Below are positions 26,823 through 40,600 of a stretch of 64,000 nucleotides of DNA, piece by piece. Within the stretch, counting starts at the first letter, position 1, and the number at the start of each line of letters is the position of its first letter. A program made the position numbers and the translations under genes. The notes below the pieces were generated by a model. The model saw only the letters and a list, made by a program, of their open reading frames with translations, made no database searches and was not told the origin of the DNA. Location: positions 5,704,001-5,768,000 of the forward strand of contig NC_058506.1 in assembly GCF_020382885.2 (NCBI RefSeq), written 5' to 3'. The stretch comes from Scatophagus argus. Its lineage: Eukaryota; Chordata; Actinopteri; Scatophagidae.

Positions 26823-26900
26823 ACACTACATGGACAAAAGTATTTGGTCCACCTGACCATTACACCAACGGGGACTTCAATGACATTGTATTCTAAATAT
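26823..26900. mobile_element. Solo end of a Tc1/mariner-like DNA transposon
   Basis: Begins ACACTACATGGACAAAAGTA and continues CACCTGACCATTACACCAAC and GGGACTT. The reverse complement of 49775-49845 has the same order of motifs with few changes, so the two are ends of one family. No matching opposite end was found nearby. Confidence 0.7.
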
Positions 26901-27002
26901 GTAGACATTAATATGGAGTTCATGCTGGAATTAAAAAGTAAAAGTATATAAGTACAGTTAGCAAAATGTACTTTGTTTACTCCACTCTCTAGTTAGTTTA
27001 CT

Positions 27003-27048
27003 TACTCTCGAATTACCCCTCTGGGGATCAATAAAGGTTTATCTTATG
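27003..27048 (+). mobile_element. LINE-type 3' tail remnant
   Basis: Short stretch with ACCCCTCTGGGGATCAATAA and AGGTTTATCTTATG, matching the same tail type as 24640-24738. Confidence 0.5.
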
Positions 27049-28699
27049 TTAAATATGAAAAGGAAAAGTACTCAATCTGCACTAACATGTACACTGTCAG
27101 TGTTTTACTATTATGTCTGATGTTTTTGAAATAATATTACTGCTGTATCAATGTGGATGGTGCTTTTTACTGCTGAGGATGTTTCATTTGAACTAACTAC
27201 TAACACAAGATGGTAGGAGAATTTTTTCATCCCATAAAGGAACACTTCTTCATCCCAGAGTTTGTCACAAACATTAAAAGTCAGCAGGATTTTCACTGGA
27301 CAAGAAGGCTATGAACAATGGTGATCTGAAAAGTAGCTTGTAACTGAAGCTGTGGGACAAATGTAGTGGATTACACAGTACAATATTTGCCTTTTAGATG
27401 TGGAGTGGAAAGTAGACCAACAAGGCCATCATGTACCCACTGAAGCTTGAGGTGGTAGAAAATGTGATATCGTGGCATATAGTTCACACCATTAGTATAC
27501 TGGATTATGAAACATCAAAGAAGAATAAATGAGTCACTTGACACATTTGTCTGAGAGAGCATTGTTTTGGGTGGGAGCAATCATCAAACATATCCTGACC
27601 AAAACCAATGCAATACGTGGACTCTGCCGGTCCAAATGTGATCCGGAGTTCATCAGCCAGTTCGCCATGTATACAGAGGCAGCTGCAAAGGTGCAATTAG
27701 TGGCATTCCCTCAAGATGTGGAATTCACTAGAAAGGCGTCATGCAGCTCTTATTCTGATTACAGGTGCGGATGGAGCTAGAATGTGCCACCCTACATTAC
27801 TATAGCCCATCAAATTTTTGCAACAAACGCCAAAGATTGTGATTGTGCAGGATTACTGTGAATGCAACAGGACAAAATCACCACAAATTGCTTTAAATGT
27901 CCATGCATTTACCCCAGGAACTGGTTTGGAATAGATTGTGTTTGTCCTGGTTATGAAAACATACACAATCTAAGCTGGTTGCTGTCATGGAGAATTAGAA
28001 ATTCAGAAAAAAAGTATAGTATTTTCATATTTCGAAACGCCATGAGTTTTATTTGCATATATTATAGCACAAACATCATCAGACATCCATCGTTAGGATT
28101 AGGCGTACACTTGCAACCCCTCAATACATTTCACAGACATATTAAATCTGCAGTCACAGCAATCTGTGACCATGTTAATGATACCAGACGACATAAATAC
28201 TACGTTAACAGGTCACTAAACACAAGGCGGAGCACCACAAACACGTCTCTCTTCGGAAAATTACAGTGATCCTTGCTTTTTAGCTGAAGACCTTTCGTGA
28301 GAGGAAATTTAAACAACCACGCCTATTTCATTATTTTGATATCGTATCCCTCGACTATGGAGGAGGGGCACAAGAGAGGGGAGTGGTACCTGATCATCTA
28401 AGTCAAGTGGCAGCAAATGAAGCAAGAGAAACAAGAAAAACAAAAGTATATAGCTTTCAGAATAAAATCAAAATGATCGTTTAAACAAGTCAAGATAATT
28501 ATAACCTTTACTTTGAAAGTCATGAGCGGAAGTGTTACATTTCGTTATGCTCCACTTGACGCGGCCGTTGACCCAACTCGCCAGTAAAAAAAAAAAAAAT
28601 CGATAATCCAAGTGTTGGTGGGGCAAAGACGTGTTTTCAAGCTAAATTACTTTTGTATGCGTCGAACAGGTTTGGATACGCGATTTTTCTCTCGGTAAA

Positions 28700-31600
28700 A
28701 TGGGAAACTGCCACACCGTTGGACCAAACGAGGCCCTTGTGGTTTCAGGTAACGTTAACGCTTTTTGGACGATGTGTTTCAAATCCTTGAGCTCCTTCCT
28801 GGCTCGTCGTGCTCGACGAGGTGCTGATAGAGACGAGGCTGGAAAAGACTCAAAACACAACCTCTTACCGAGGCTGTTGTTATTCGAAGTGTAGCTCGTA
28901 TATGTATCAGAACACTATGCCAGAAAGTAAAATTACGTGTAAGAAATAACAAACCACCTGACCATTTTGCAGATGGTTCACCCCAACCCCGAAAGAAAAA
29001 CAAGGCAAAATTCCATGCTGTTCATTCCCCCATATATGTAGATGGAAAGTTATTTTAATATGTATTTTTTTAGCTCTTAATAGCAACTGAGAGACGAGCC
29101 GTAATATCCATCATATCTTTAATTACCAATGTTTCTTGTTTTATCCTCAGAAATATATAAAATAAATGCACCTGTTTTCTCTGTTTCATATTCTCCTAAA
29201 ACGTAGTCATTGCTGTAATGCCCATTCAGGTGTTTTCTCTACGTTTTACTGGTTGGAATTTGCTTGCTTTTGGTTCAGCATCTGTTCTTAATTTGGTGTA
29301 ATGTTTGTCCGTCGAACTGTTGAGCATTTCATGATGATAAATCATCCGTTATAAGCTAACCTTAATAGGAATTGAGATGTTTGTTGTGTGCCTCTTTTTC
29401 CTGTCGCGTGGTGGGAGGATGTGGCTGCTGTGTGCTGCATGAGGAATACAGCTGAATTAATTCAATTACACGGTAGACGCTTATAGACTGGTTGCACACA
29501 CACACCATCATCTGATGTCATAGGACGCCTTTGCCTAATCTCACAGGCCCCTCATATAAAAACAGACCAGGGCCCCCTTTTGAGTCAAAGTTTTGCTCCC
29601 ATAGAGCTGGATTTTCTTTAAATTCAAAATCCCTTAAACTGAGAGTCAAATGTGTTCACACAACAATCTGTACAAAATGTCCCTAATTTTTGTCTTAGTG
29701 TGATAGTAAAATGGAGTCATACATTCTCTCACATTTTATCTGATATAGATTTTTTTTTGTGTGTGTGAACATCTGGTCTCACATTTAGGAATTGCTGACC
29801 TTTGCCTCTGCTCAAGGATGTCTCGTGATAGCGATGATTCACAATGTCTGACTGCTCAGGTTGCTGATCACTCTTGCTTCCTCTAAAAGACAGCCTACAT
29901 GGCCTACATTTTGTTGGCATTTTCACATAGAAATTGAAATTTCTCATCCCTGATGTTGTGTAACCTGTGTGTTGTATTCACCTTCATTGCACCGCTCTCC
30001 TGTGTTCACGCTGTACACAGGCTGCCCTGCTCTCCCTGTTCCCCACCCACATGCCCCCTGACATGCCTGTGGAGATCTGCTCTCTTCTTGGTTTGTAAAT
30101 GTGGTTTGACAGTTTTGTGCATTCAGGGTTTCCTGCACGCTTCTGTAACTGCATCTGGTAGGGCAGTTTTTCACATCTAATCCACTTTTGATGAACATAA
30201 ACAAAGAAACAGTGTGGGGATTTTCCATTGTGAACAAACTTTTAAGAGCGTGTCACTTACTACATAGTGGAATGTGGATTGGGAGCAGAGCTGTGTTGAG
30301 TAGGCGGGAGTGAGTTGCACATCCAGATTCCTAAATGTAGTAAGTTCACATGTGAAAGGCATAACAAGAAATAACTCCAGTGACTAACATGTTATCTGCA
30401 TGTTGTGACTAAGGTTTACTTTAAGAACAAAAGCTTTAATCAAGACAATAAAAGATGATAACAGGCTCTTGGATTTCTTTTAGCTTGTGTAAATTCTCAT
30501 TCATTCAGATGTAGCCCCCTCACCCACCCGGTACTGTGGATGCAGCCAGGAATCTCAGTCATGCCTGTGTTAGACTGGAACTCACTGTAGTGGTGTGTGT
30601 GTAGTGCACAGTGTATCTATACACCCTCAGCTTGTTACCACTTTAGTTGACAATGTCATCTGGCAGGAGTCAGGTGGGTTTTAATGGTAAAAAAAACCTG
30701 TCCCTCCCACATTCCTTCACTGAAATGGCTCTTCTAAGATTATGTTGTAACAGAGCATGTCCAAAAAAATATTTTGATGGTATGTATTCCGCATGAAGTC
30801 AGCCTGTGGTTCAAAAGTTTACTTCAGTAATTCAGTATAATTATCCTGAAACACTCTTGTTGAAGAGAGTTAAAAAAAACTTGGATTGGATCGTTTTAGC
30901 AAGACTGAGGGAAATGTTGGGACATAAAAGCCCCCACGGCACAGCAGCCTAATAGGTCATTATTATGAACTCAAGGTTACAGAGTTTTCCAAATACTCTT
31001 TGTCCTTTTCCTGATGTGCACATTGTTATTCTGCTATTTCCTGTGGCGTGTTGTCGAATCACACTGGGGGAAGTGCTTTATTCATAAAATGTGAAGAGGC
31101 GACTGTATCAGAGAGTAAGATACAATGGCCCTAAAAAGAGTCTTCTGACGATGACAGTTGACGGAAATGTAAAGAAACATTAGCAGTGAGTGTGAGATGA
31201 GGGCCAGTGAGTCCTGCTGTAGTTTCTGGTCAATGGGGGGAGTATGTGTTAGTAAAGATAGTCCAGCTCCTCCCCCTCCTCTGTCTGTCAGCTAACATGT
31301 GACAGCTGGGAATGTCACACTGAACTCTGGAGATTAAACTATCAGACTAAGGGCAGTGAGTGGGAATAATACGTGCTGCTGAACTGAACTCACATCTTAT
31401 CTGGCAAGATCAACTGTTGTTGTCCACCGTGCCGTACTGGGAGGGAATTCAGGTGTTTCTGTTGTGCTCTGCCTAGAGTTAATGTCTCACAAAAAAACTG
31501 TGTGTAGTATATTGTGTAGAAAGACCACATGCTGCATGTGGGCAAAACGAGTAACAACAGTGACTGTAGGTCAATAAGAAGACCAAAATCCAGAGTGAGT

Positions 31601-34600
31601 CTACAAGAATGAAGAGTTTACATTGAGAACACATGGAGAAAAAAATAATGTTATTCTCTTGTGACACAGTAAATCACAGTAACCTACCTGTTTGTATGTG
31701 TGTGTGTGCGCGCGTATGTGTGGGTGTGAGAAATAACGTCAAATCTGGAGAAGCGAAAGTGGAGATGAAGTGAGTGTTCCTTGTGCAACACCAGAGGAAC
31801 AAACACTGTGGTTGAATGAAGAATCGTTGTGTGCTTGCTGAAGAACATGTGATCATCGTCTTAAACCACTTGCTGAAGATGTAAACAGGGTCACTTTCTG
31901 ATCTGGCTTTTGTCTCTTCTCTGTCTTTTCTTTTTGTTTAAGTCAGTTAAAGTCAGTTTTCAGTGAACTGCCGTATGTTTTTAGCTGTTAGTTGCAATGC
32001 CTTTTTTTGAACATAGCATCTACACATCACTACCTTTTAAGTAGATATGGTGAACTTGTTTGCAAATGGTTTGTTTATTTATCCCATAGTTATGAAGCAT
32101 CATTAGCATTCATTTTGAGTCGTGTTTTGGCCATCTGTTCAAGTGCAGTCTTCACTTTCCTTCATGGTTTTTCCTCTACCGACTCCTGATTGAAAATCTG
32201 GGTCTTTAACTGCTAAATATTCCACTATATTCCCCAGCTTGTCCCTAACTGTGTCTGTCTGCCGCTTGGTTCTGGGCAGGTAGTGTACAGTGGATTGTAG
32301 AGCTGTTTTTTCACTGTAAAAAGCTGTCTTGTTAAACCGGAAGAATTTGCAAATGCAGCTGATAAATTTGTAGGTTCATCACTACAAGTGAAGCCTTAAC
32401 CACATTGTTTTCACACTGCCATTTGATACCTTTTTAGCATATTAGTATAGCTGTTATAACTGTTCCTGTAACAGCCTAGTCTGTTACATTTGGGCTTTTC
32501 ACTTTTCTCTGACTTTTTTTAGCAGATAGTTTTTGTCTGTGTTGATTATAACCATGTGATATCTGTTTTCATCTTTTTATTGATCCAAAGGTGGCTGCTG
32601 TGGCTCAGATCAGAAGACATATGTTGTGGGAGGCTGGGCTTGGGCCTGGTGGCTCATTTCCGACATCCAGAGGTAAGGCCTGTCTGCTCTGGCTCCACAA
32701 CAAAGAAAACACTTCAGTATCCCTCAGAGCCACTCAGTCTTAGATGGCACAGTGCTCACAGATGGGCTCGTGAAGCTTTTAAGAAGAGGGTATCCGCAGA
32801 GTCGCACAACAGCTTGATTATTCTGAAAAATGTTCTTCATCCAGATATTACAAGTACTGCTTTCTCTGCATCACATGCTCTTCCACATAACGTGTAAGTA
32901 AGCTTGTAGTATAGTATGTACAGGCTAACGTGCTAAAATATGTTACATAAATCCATTTAACACTGTAAGATTCCCTTATCAAAGGATATTTCTTCTCCTT
33001 TTGCCTTGCTAATGGGAATGTACCAGCACTTTTGAATTTCTTCCACCCTTTTTGACAGTTGTTCTTATTGTCAGCAAATCCAGTCAAATAAACAAACCAC
33101 CAAATTGATCCCATTAATATGTGTTATCTAGGTAGCCAAAGCCTGATATGCTTGAAGCTTCTTCCTCTGTGCCATAGAGCTCCACTGTTGTCCAAAAACT
33201 ATTGAAAACACACCTGAGTGACATGTTTCCCTGAGTGACATGTTCCTTCATACTGATGAAAAATAGATGAAAATAGTTTCCAGTCGGTGCACTATTTAAT
33301 TATTGTCATGGGTCTTGTTCACAATAAGAAAAATGAAGAATAATGACTGAATTATACTCTGATTTGTAAGAGTAGCAAGAGTTTTCTTTTAACTTTGAAA
33401 ATAAGTAGGTATTAAAACTGGTATTGTGAGTTTAGCTTTGTGAAACCTGGAAAATACTTTTAGAAAGATATTTTCATTAAGACAAGAAGAACTGTTAATT
33501 TCTCTTTCCTGCTCAGTGAAGAATAAAAATGGCTTTGATATTAAAAACAGTTTACCAAATGTGTAAACAGAGCAGATTACCAGTGTTCGCTGCTTTTAAA
33601 CGCAGCTCCAATCAACCAACTTCTGAGAAAAGGCTGGAAAGATAAACAGGTACAAACTGGGGAAGTCAGGGAAAGTTACAACCATAATATTCACAAAAGA
33701 ATACAGAAAACTAACAGTTAGTTAGTGTGTTGAACTCCTATTCTGAACCACTGGCACTGAAGCAAAGAAAGTAGCATGAAAGTAAAAAGAATTTGCATGT
33801 TGTTTTTTAACCAGAGCTTAAATCCACAAAACAAAATCCTCAGTCTGATTTAATCAATTCTTGTCCTAATCAAGAGACAAAGAGACTCTAATACTCAAAA
33901 GGAGGAGGTAGACTTGCACAATGTGTTTGACCTTTAACTCACTGTCAGGCCGCACTGAAATGTGGGAAATGTCAGAGTTAAGGCAATGTGTTTAAAGTAG
34001 CAGTCAGTGAACCTGTCTACAGAGCCCGGGCTGTCATGTCACGTCATGCTTTCTGTGAGACTTTTTCATGTCGCAATGATCACATATTTATTTTATATGT
34101 ATTTCTGTGTATTTGTTTTACACATACAAAACCTTAATTGCATGTGATGTTTTTTCAAAACACCTAGCTGTTAAAGTTATCTGTTAAATAAAATAAATAA
34201 ATAAATAGTGTACAGTAATCCTATAATCCTATGCACTCGAGCTAGTCTGTGGTAACATTCTTTGTCTCTCAAGTTCCTGGTTTTAATTGATTTGTTACTT
34301 TGGTGTTTGTCTGCTTCTTTATTTCTACTTTGCTGACCTGCTTTGCTTCGTCTGGTGTCAATCCTTATCCTTTCTCTGTAGTCTGTATTCTTCAGCTTAC
34401 CCATTTCCCACTTAGTGCTGCTCCATGTCTTTAGTTGCTTGGAAACATAATGGCAAAGCTGGACAATAAAATAATGTTTATGCATGGCTGGATTTATAAA
34501 TCCCCATTTAGAGACAGGCCATCCCAGGAATCTTTGCTCATCTGTTTAGGTCATGTGCAGTTTGGTTGACAATTCAGATGCTTTCTTGGATGATGAAACA

Positions 34601-37600
34601 TGAGAGGTGATCTCTCTCCTCTCCAGGGTACTTCAGCTAAAAGCCCCGTGTGCATAAGCTAGTAGCTGGACAGCATTAGAGAATCGAGGAGAGGCAGTGC
34701 TGCTTCCCGCTCGTGGTGCAGCAATCATGTTAATGTCCAGGCCTGTGACTCATTGATCTCATCCTTCTCAAAAGAGGTGGGAGGTGGAGCTGTTAACCAG
34801 AACGTCTCCTCTGCCACATGTTGCAGCAATCAGCCCTCGTGTCTCTTTGCCTGTGATGACAATGTAGTCAGTATTTATGATGAAAGAACAGCTCTGGCTT
34901 GTTTTCAGCCCTGAAACATAATCTCATGTAAACAGTCTATCCAAACTAAAACTGCTGTGGAGCATAACGATTGTTTGTGGAGGAAATTCCTTTGTAATCT
35001 CCATACAAATGTCATCTTGGATAGGTGCAGGGATCAAGAGTCCTTTCAACACTAACTTGAGCTGTCATCCAGGGATCTTAGTTCCAGTTTACCGAAACAT
35101 TCATTAACAGACTGAGTCAGGTGAAGCTGTGAAGTAGCCATGATGACTCCGCTGTTGTAAGAGGTGTCACATCACACGTGAAAGCAGCCGTTGGGTCTAA
35201 GACCAACAAAGTAGGAAGTCAGGTTGTGTCCTTTAACCCCTCCTTCTTCCCTCTTCCTCTTGACCTTGGTTACTGACATTCCTAACAGCTGTTGTTCAAT
35301 ATTACTGTTTTGCCTCTGCTATTCCCGCCTGCCTGCCTGCGTAGAATGTCTCTGGAGGTTATGACCATCCTCTGTCGCTGTGAGAATATCGAAACTTCGG
35401 AGGGTGTTCCCCTGGATGTGACAGGGGTGGCTCAGGTAATGCATTTCAAAAGAGCAAAAACAACAAACTAAACAAAACCAAACAGCAGTGGCTGGTGATC
35501 GAGACCAAAGGAAGACACAGGAAAATGGTTCGACTAACAAGCTAACGTCTGTGTGTGTATGTGTGTGTGTGTGTGTGTTTTTCTCACCTTAATGGCTTTT
35601 TTCCTTCGGCAGTGCAAGGGAGACGATCAACTGTCACTCACTTGGGCTTCGCCATAAAGCTGAACTCCGAGTCACATTTGGCAACGGGGTCAATAAATGA
35701 AGGCTATAGAAATGGCTAAAAAGAAGAGGCCGATGCAAAATACAAACTGAGTTATTTGAATAACTCAATAATAATAATAAAGATAAAGATTTGAACTTTG
35801 GATAGCATCTCATTTTGCTCCGTTGTTTGTGATCTGGAGTCCTTGGGTGAATGGTTTCACTTTGTCCTGTTCCTTCTGTTCTGGCCCTTCCCTTCATTTG
35901 CTTTCCCTCCGAACATGTCAATTTTTCTTTTATATTTTTTCACATTCTTCACAGGATAACGCTTGAGATTATGACCCTGCAGCCCAAGTGTGAGGATGTA
36001 GAGACAGCGGAGGGTGTAGCTATTACTGTCACTGGGGTGGCTCAGGTAAATCACCACACTTTTCTGGGAATGCCAGTTCAGACTCCACTAACCCCCACCC
36101 CCACCCACTCCTCTTTTTTTTCTCTGGCATCTCCCCATGATCACAGTACAGGTGGTTTTCATACAGAGGGCTCAAGTGAAGATGCACATGTGTCTTTTTG
36201 ATCAGGACACTAAGAAACATATGTTGGGTCCAGTTGTCATCTGCATGATTTTCCCTCATATCTGGACAGAATACAGTTAAACTCACCTGACCCATACTGA
36301 CAGCAACACTGTGCCCAAAATGCACCCTCCTTATTCATTTGACCCCCTTCAGTGTGTACTCAGTACAGTGTGTACAGTGTGTCTGACAAGCCTTCGAGCT
36401 GGACTTCCTGCTTCATATTTCATCACAGGTCACTGGTCTCACTGGTACCTGTAGCATCACGTGCATCAGTGCAGGCCCTTGCATTCTGCTGACACAGTGT
36501 TATTCTCAGTGTGAACTCAGTTGTAATGTGTCAGGAAATCAGGTGTAGAGTCAGATGTGCATTTTAGCGTCAGTGTTTTTTGTTTTCTTTTATTGTGTCT
36601 GCTTTGTGGATTGTTTATGTACCAAAATTATTGTGATTATTTTTTATGTTGATTTATTGACAAATCTGATGTCTTAAAGAGAAAATCCACCTTAAAATAT
36701 AAATCTCTATGTGTCTACTGTACAGGACATTTGGGCAATACCCAATAAAAGCAGCATAAACACATGGACACTAAATAAATGACCTTCTTTATTTATAGCA
36801 CTTTTTGGTACTACACAGTTCTTTATAGTATAAACACAAAGATTACATGTGATTACAAGTTAAAATAGTGGGAAAAAAATATTATGTAACTAAACATTCA
36901 GGGCCTCAACAAATCGCTGGTATAAAACAGGAGCATGACCATGCAAAACATTAAAACAGCAACACTTGATAATCTAAAAATTGAGTTAGGATTGTAATAA
37001 TGTGGTCTTTTCTCTCAGGTAACTGCATCCTGCACAAACTGCAGACAGGTTCTGTTTCTCCTGCTAAGAACCCGGCAGGGATCATACTTCCACTTTAGGT
37101 TCTGCCGTTGCTGCTGTGGAAATGTCAATGTAAACAACATCATACCCACATATACCCTGTCAAAAGTGGAACTACTTGTTGAGATGTGATTGTGGTGGCT
37201 GAAAGAACTGTCTATTGGCTGCCACAAGTTTCTGATGTTGGTGGAAACTGCTGAAGTAAACACGACATCATACAAGTTGAAGAAAGCCTCAGTAATCTGA
37301 TGTTTTGCCTTAACTCCAGTGAATGAAACGAGGTAAATATGTTCTCGCAATTCAGTAATGAGGCCAAGTGAACGTTTCCATCACCACACTCTACAGCAAA
37401 CCGAACATAGTACTGTAGGCGATCTAATTAGAGCTAAATTTTTTTTTAAAGGTGGATTTTTCTTTAAGAACTTGCAGTATGATATGCCTTTTTTATGTAG
37501 TCTGCTCTCATTTGTTGTCCTCTTTTTGTGTGCATGCCAGAATTTCCTTCTTTGAAAGAAGATACGTTATAATCAGTTCTGTATTTTATTCATAGTCGTG

Positions 37601-40600
37601 CCAAAGTCCCTCCCTTCTGTGTTTTTCTACATGCATGCTGACAATGAGCCCACTGTTTGGAACTGAACAGCCCCCCACTCTCAGTTCACTTCACACAGGC
37701 TCATCATGCCACTGTTTGATTGGTCCAACCTAAGCCAAAGCCATTGTGGAGTGTGTGTGTCTCATGGCAACAGCAGTTATGTGTCCCTCTTAATTGAAAG
37801 ACACACATGTTTGGACTGAGAAGCAGGCTCCCAGCAGCTTATTTAAAAGAAAGCAGAGCAATGTTAATCTTTGATATTGTTTTAATCTCACTACACTAAT
37901 TGGATATAAGTCACACTTTCCCGTTTCAGTCACATTTTGCCACGTGATGTTCACTGGTGTTTTTGTCTTCATTGACAGCCTACTGGTCAGCTGGCAGTCC
38001 TCGTAAACCGAGGGACCCGACAGACTTATTACTTTTTTAAAATCCTGTACAGCCTTTGAGGAACAACGTGAGACAAGAAAAAGTTCAGGAAATATCAGGA
38101 ATAGTTTGGACGCTATTCTTTTCCCATGTCTTATACTTCCTGCATCTTGAAGGAGCTGTGTGTTTGGAGGAGGCGGGGGGAAGGGTGGTGTTGTAAAATG
38201 GTTGGGGCAGGGGTTGGAGTAGGAGTTCAGGAGAGCAAGAGATTACCAGTCTCTCTTCCAGTCTCGGTCACAGCACGGCTCCCCCTGCTGTCTGTTTGAG
38301 CTGGCCTGTGTGTGGTGGTGTGGCTGGCTTGCAGCCTTTTCTGTTTTCAGACGTGTTTCCTTGGAATGACGACCATCTTCCCTGACTTTGTGTTGCCCCC
38401 ATTCCTGTTATGAGTGCATGTTGCAAAACAAAACCATGTGCAGACCTCTCGCCTAAGGACCCAGCTCACTCTCTGCTTTTTTTACAGCTCCAGTGGAGTA
38501 CAACATCACCCAAAACCTTCTGTCTTACACCTTTTATTTAGTGAATGTATGAATGACCTCCTTGACTGTCAACGACTGTCCTTACGTTTATCTTATAAAC
38601 TTTAGGTCTTTGTTATTGATTTTTATTTTGTTCAGTGTTTTTTTTTTTTGTTGTTGTTGTTCTGTTTGGTTGGTTTTTTACTGTAAATGATCCCACTAAT
38701 GATTTTTTTCCCCTCATTTTATTCCCTCAGTAGTAAATGATCAGGGTCAGAGTTTGACCATGTAACAGGAAGGTACAGTCGATTTCTGAGTTGTGATTGC
38801 ATTGTGATGCATTACTATCAGTCAGCTGATATGCGGGGGTGTATTCAGTTTAATCATCAGTTGAAAGTAGAACATCATTAACTGGATACCCTTATGCAAC
38901 AAGAAGTGTAGAAGAGTAGCATTTTCATTACAAATAAATGGGAGGAACAAGCTTTAGGTCAAATTTCGATCACAGATGTAAAGCAGCTGATAGCTGATTA
39001 GTGAGCACGGTCTCACATAAAGGCCGCAGATTAGATACAAGGACGCAGCTGTCTGTGCTATTAAATTCAGACACATATACAGTGTGCTTATGTTATAATT
39101 CAAATTGTTTTTTTCACAGGGATAAACTTGGCAGGAACCTGAAGATGAACTGATTATTGACTATAAATTATCTGGATATAAATGTAGAGTTTGTTTCATG
39201 TCAGTTTTGATTAGTATTTTCTAAATCTTTGTTTAGTCAAGGTGTATACAAAATCATATTTATGGGGGTCAGCCTTGTGTTTATGCACCTGCTGTGCTGC
39301 CCCAGGCTGTTGGTGTCATCATGTGTGTACAGTCCCCTTTTCTGTGTACAGGTAAATAAGAATTGAAGCAGTTCACCACAGTGCAAGGTGTTTTTGCCAG
39401 ATCAGTAGTAATGTTGCATGACCGTAAGTTTGAGGCACCCTAAAACAACCCAGCCTGTATGCATCCATGTCAGTAATGCATTGCAGTCTAGCTAAGCTTT
39501 TTCTTTAATTCAATTTGTGTGTTGATATCCCATTCTTAATGTTATGCTTTCATTTGTACTTTCAGCTGTTTTCTGTATATAATTAGTGAAATGAAAATGT
39601 GTAGTCACTGATCAGATAGAAAATGATTGTTGGAAGATAGCACAAAGGCTAGGATCATGTCTTAATGTGTGCCACACCCACGTATTGCCTGTATTTGTGG
39701 ACGTGTTTTTGCATGTGTGTTCAGCTGACGATCTTTGTCCGCATTGGCTCCAGGTGAAAGTGATGACAGAAAATGAACTGCTGGGTTACGCCTGCGAACA
39801 GTTCCTGGGGAAGTCAGTCATGGAGATCAAAAGTGTCATCCTGCAGACCCTCGAGGGTCACCTGCGTGCCATCCTTGGTAGGTTCTTCTTCACTGTTTAA
39901 TATTTAGTTTAATTTAGTTATCAAACAAATATGGACAGTCCATGTATTTTTTTAAATATTTGCTTATATTCTGAAGTAACAGGGGTTGAGAGTTATTACA
40001 GACAGACAACAAGGTGGACAAGATAAGCCACCAGTGAACTGCAGGATCAGTAACATTTTTTTGTTTGTTTTTTTTGTAAATGGCTGTAATGGTCATCTGG
40101 GAGAGGCTTCCGCTCCCCTGCAGCCCTGCATGGACAAGTGGGTTGAGGGAAATGGCTGTAATGATCCTGATTGTGGTTTCTAATTGTGGATATATTTTGT
40201 GGCCATGTTTTCGTTAGTCAATTAGTAAAGTCTGTTTCTTTTTTTTTTCATATGATATAAGAACCTCCCCATGAGTGGGGCTAAGCTACTGTGTGAAGCA
40301 GTTTTACCAGAGATGGTTTTGGTGTAAACTGTACCAAGAGGCAGGTTTAGTTACTGCTTCAAATTGCCCCAGTTTCATTTCCTTTCTGGTAAAATGTGGT
40401 TGAACACTAAAGGGGATCAAGAGGTGTGCAGTGCAGTGTCCTAGAGCAGATATCAGCATGCACAGCAACCAAAAAATTGGCTTTCTCAAACACAGAGCAA
40501 CAAAAAGGAAAAGTTAATTGGATAAAATTGGACATTCTACATTATAATGAACACAATGCTTGTAGCAAACAAATAATGTGGAGGAGGAGCTTAAAACATC

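Larger units (their letters stand above)
25345..28699. other. Region between SLC6 first visible exon and flot2 start
   Basis: Should contain the missing first exon and promoter of the minus-strand SLC6 gene and the flot2 promoter, in head-to-head arrangement. No minus-strand ATG exon ending in phase 1 at a good donor could be settled. Visible are a GT microsatellite (25865-25903), a Tc1/mariner-type end (26823-26900) and a LINE tail (about 27003-27048). The 28540-28620 stretch contains GCGGCCG and is the most promoter-like. Opposed open frames at 27505-27780 are not recognisable. Confidence 0.5.

Noticed and set aside
27505-27780. Overlapping open frames on both strands, 63 and 83 codons
   Set aside because: No recognisable domain, no splice context and no start context; could be decayed repeat, but nothing supports a gene.
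27862-28269. 135-codon open frame, the second longest unspliced frame on the plus strand
   Set aside because: Low-complexity-free but unlike any family, AT-rich composition, no neighbouring support; length is within chance for AT-poor-stop regions.
37015-37350. 111-codon minus-strand open frame in flot2 intron
   Set aside because: No domain, no codon-use or splice support; likely chance.
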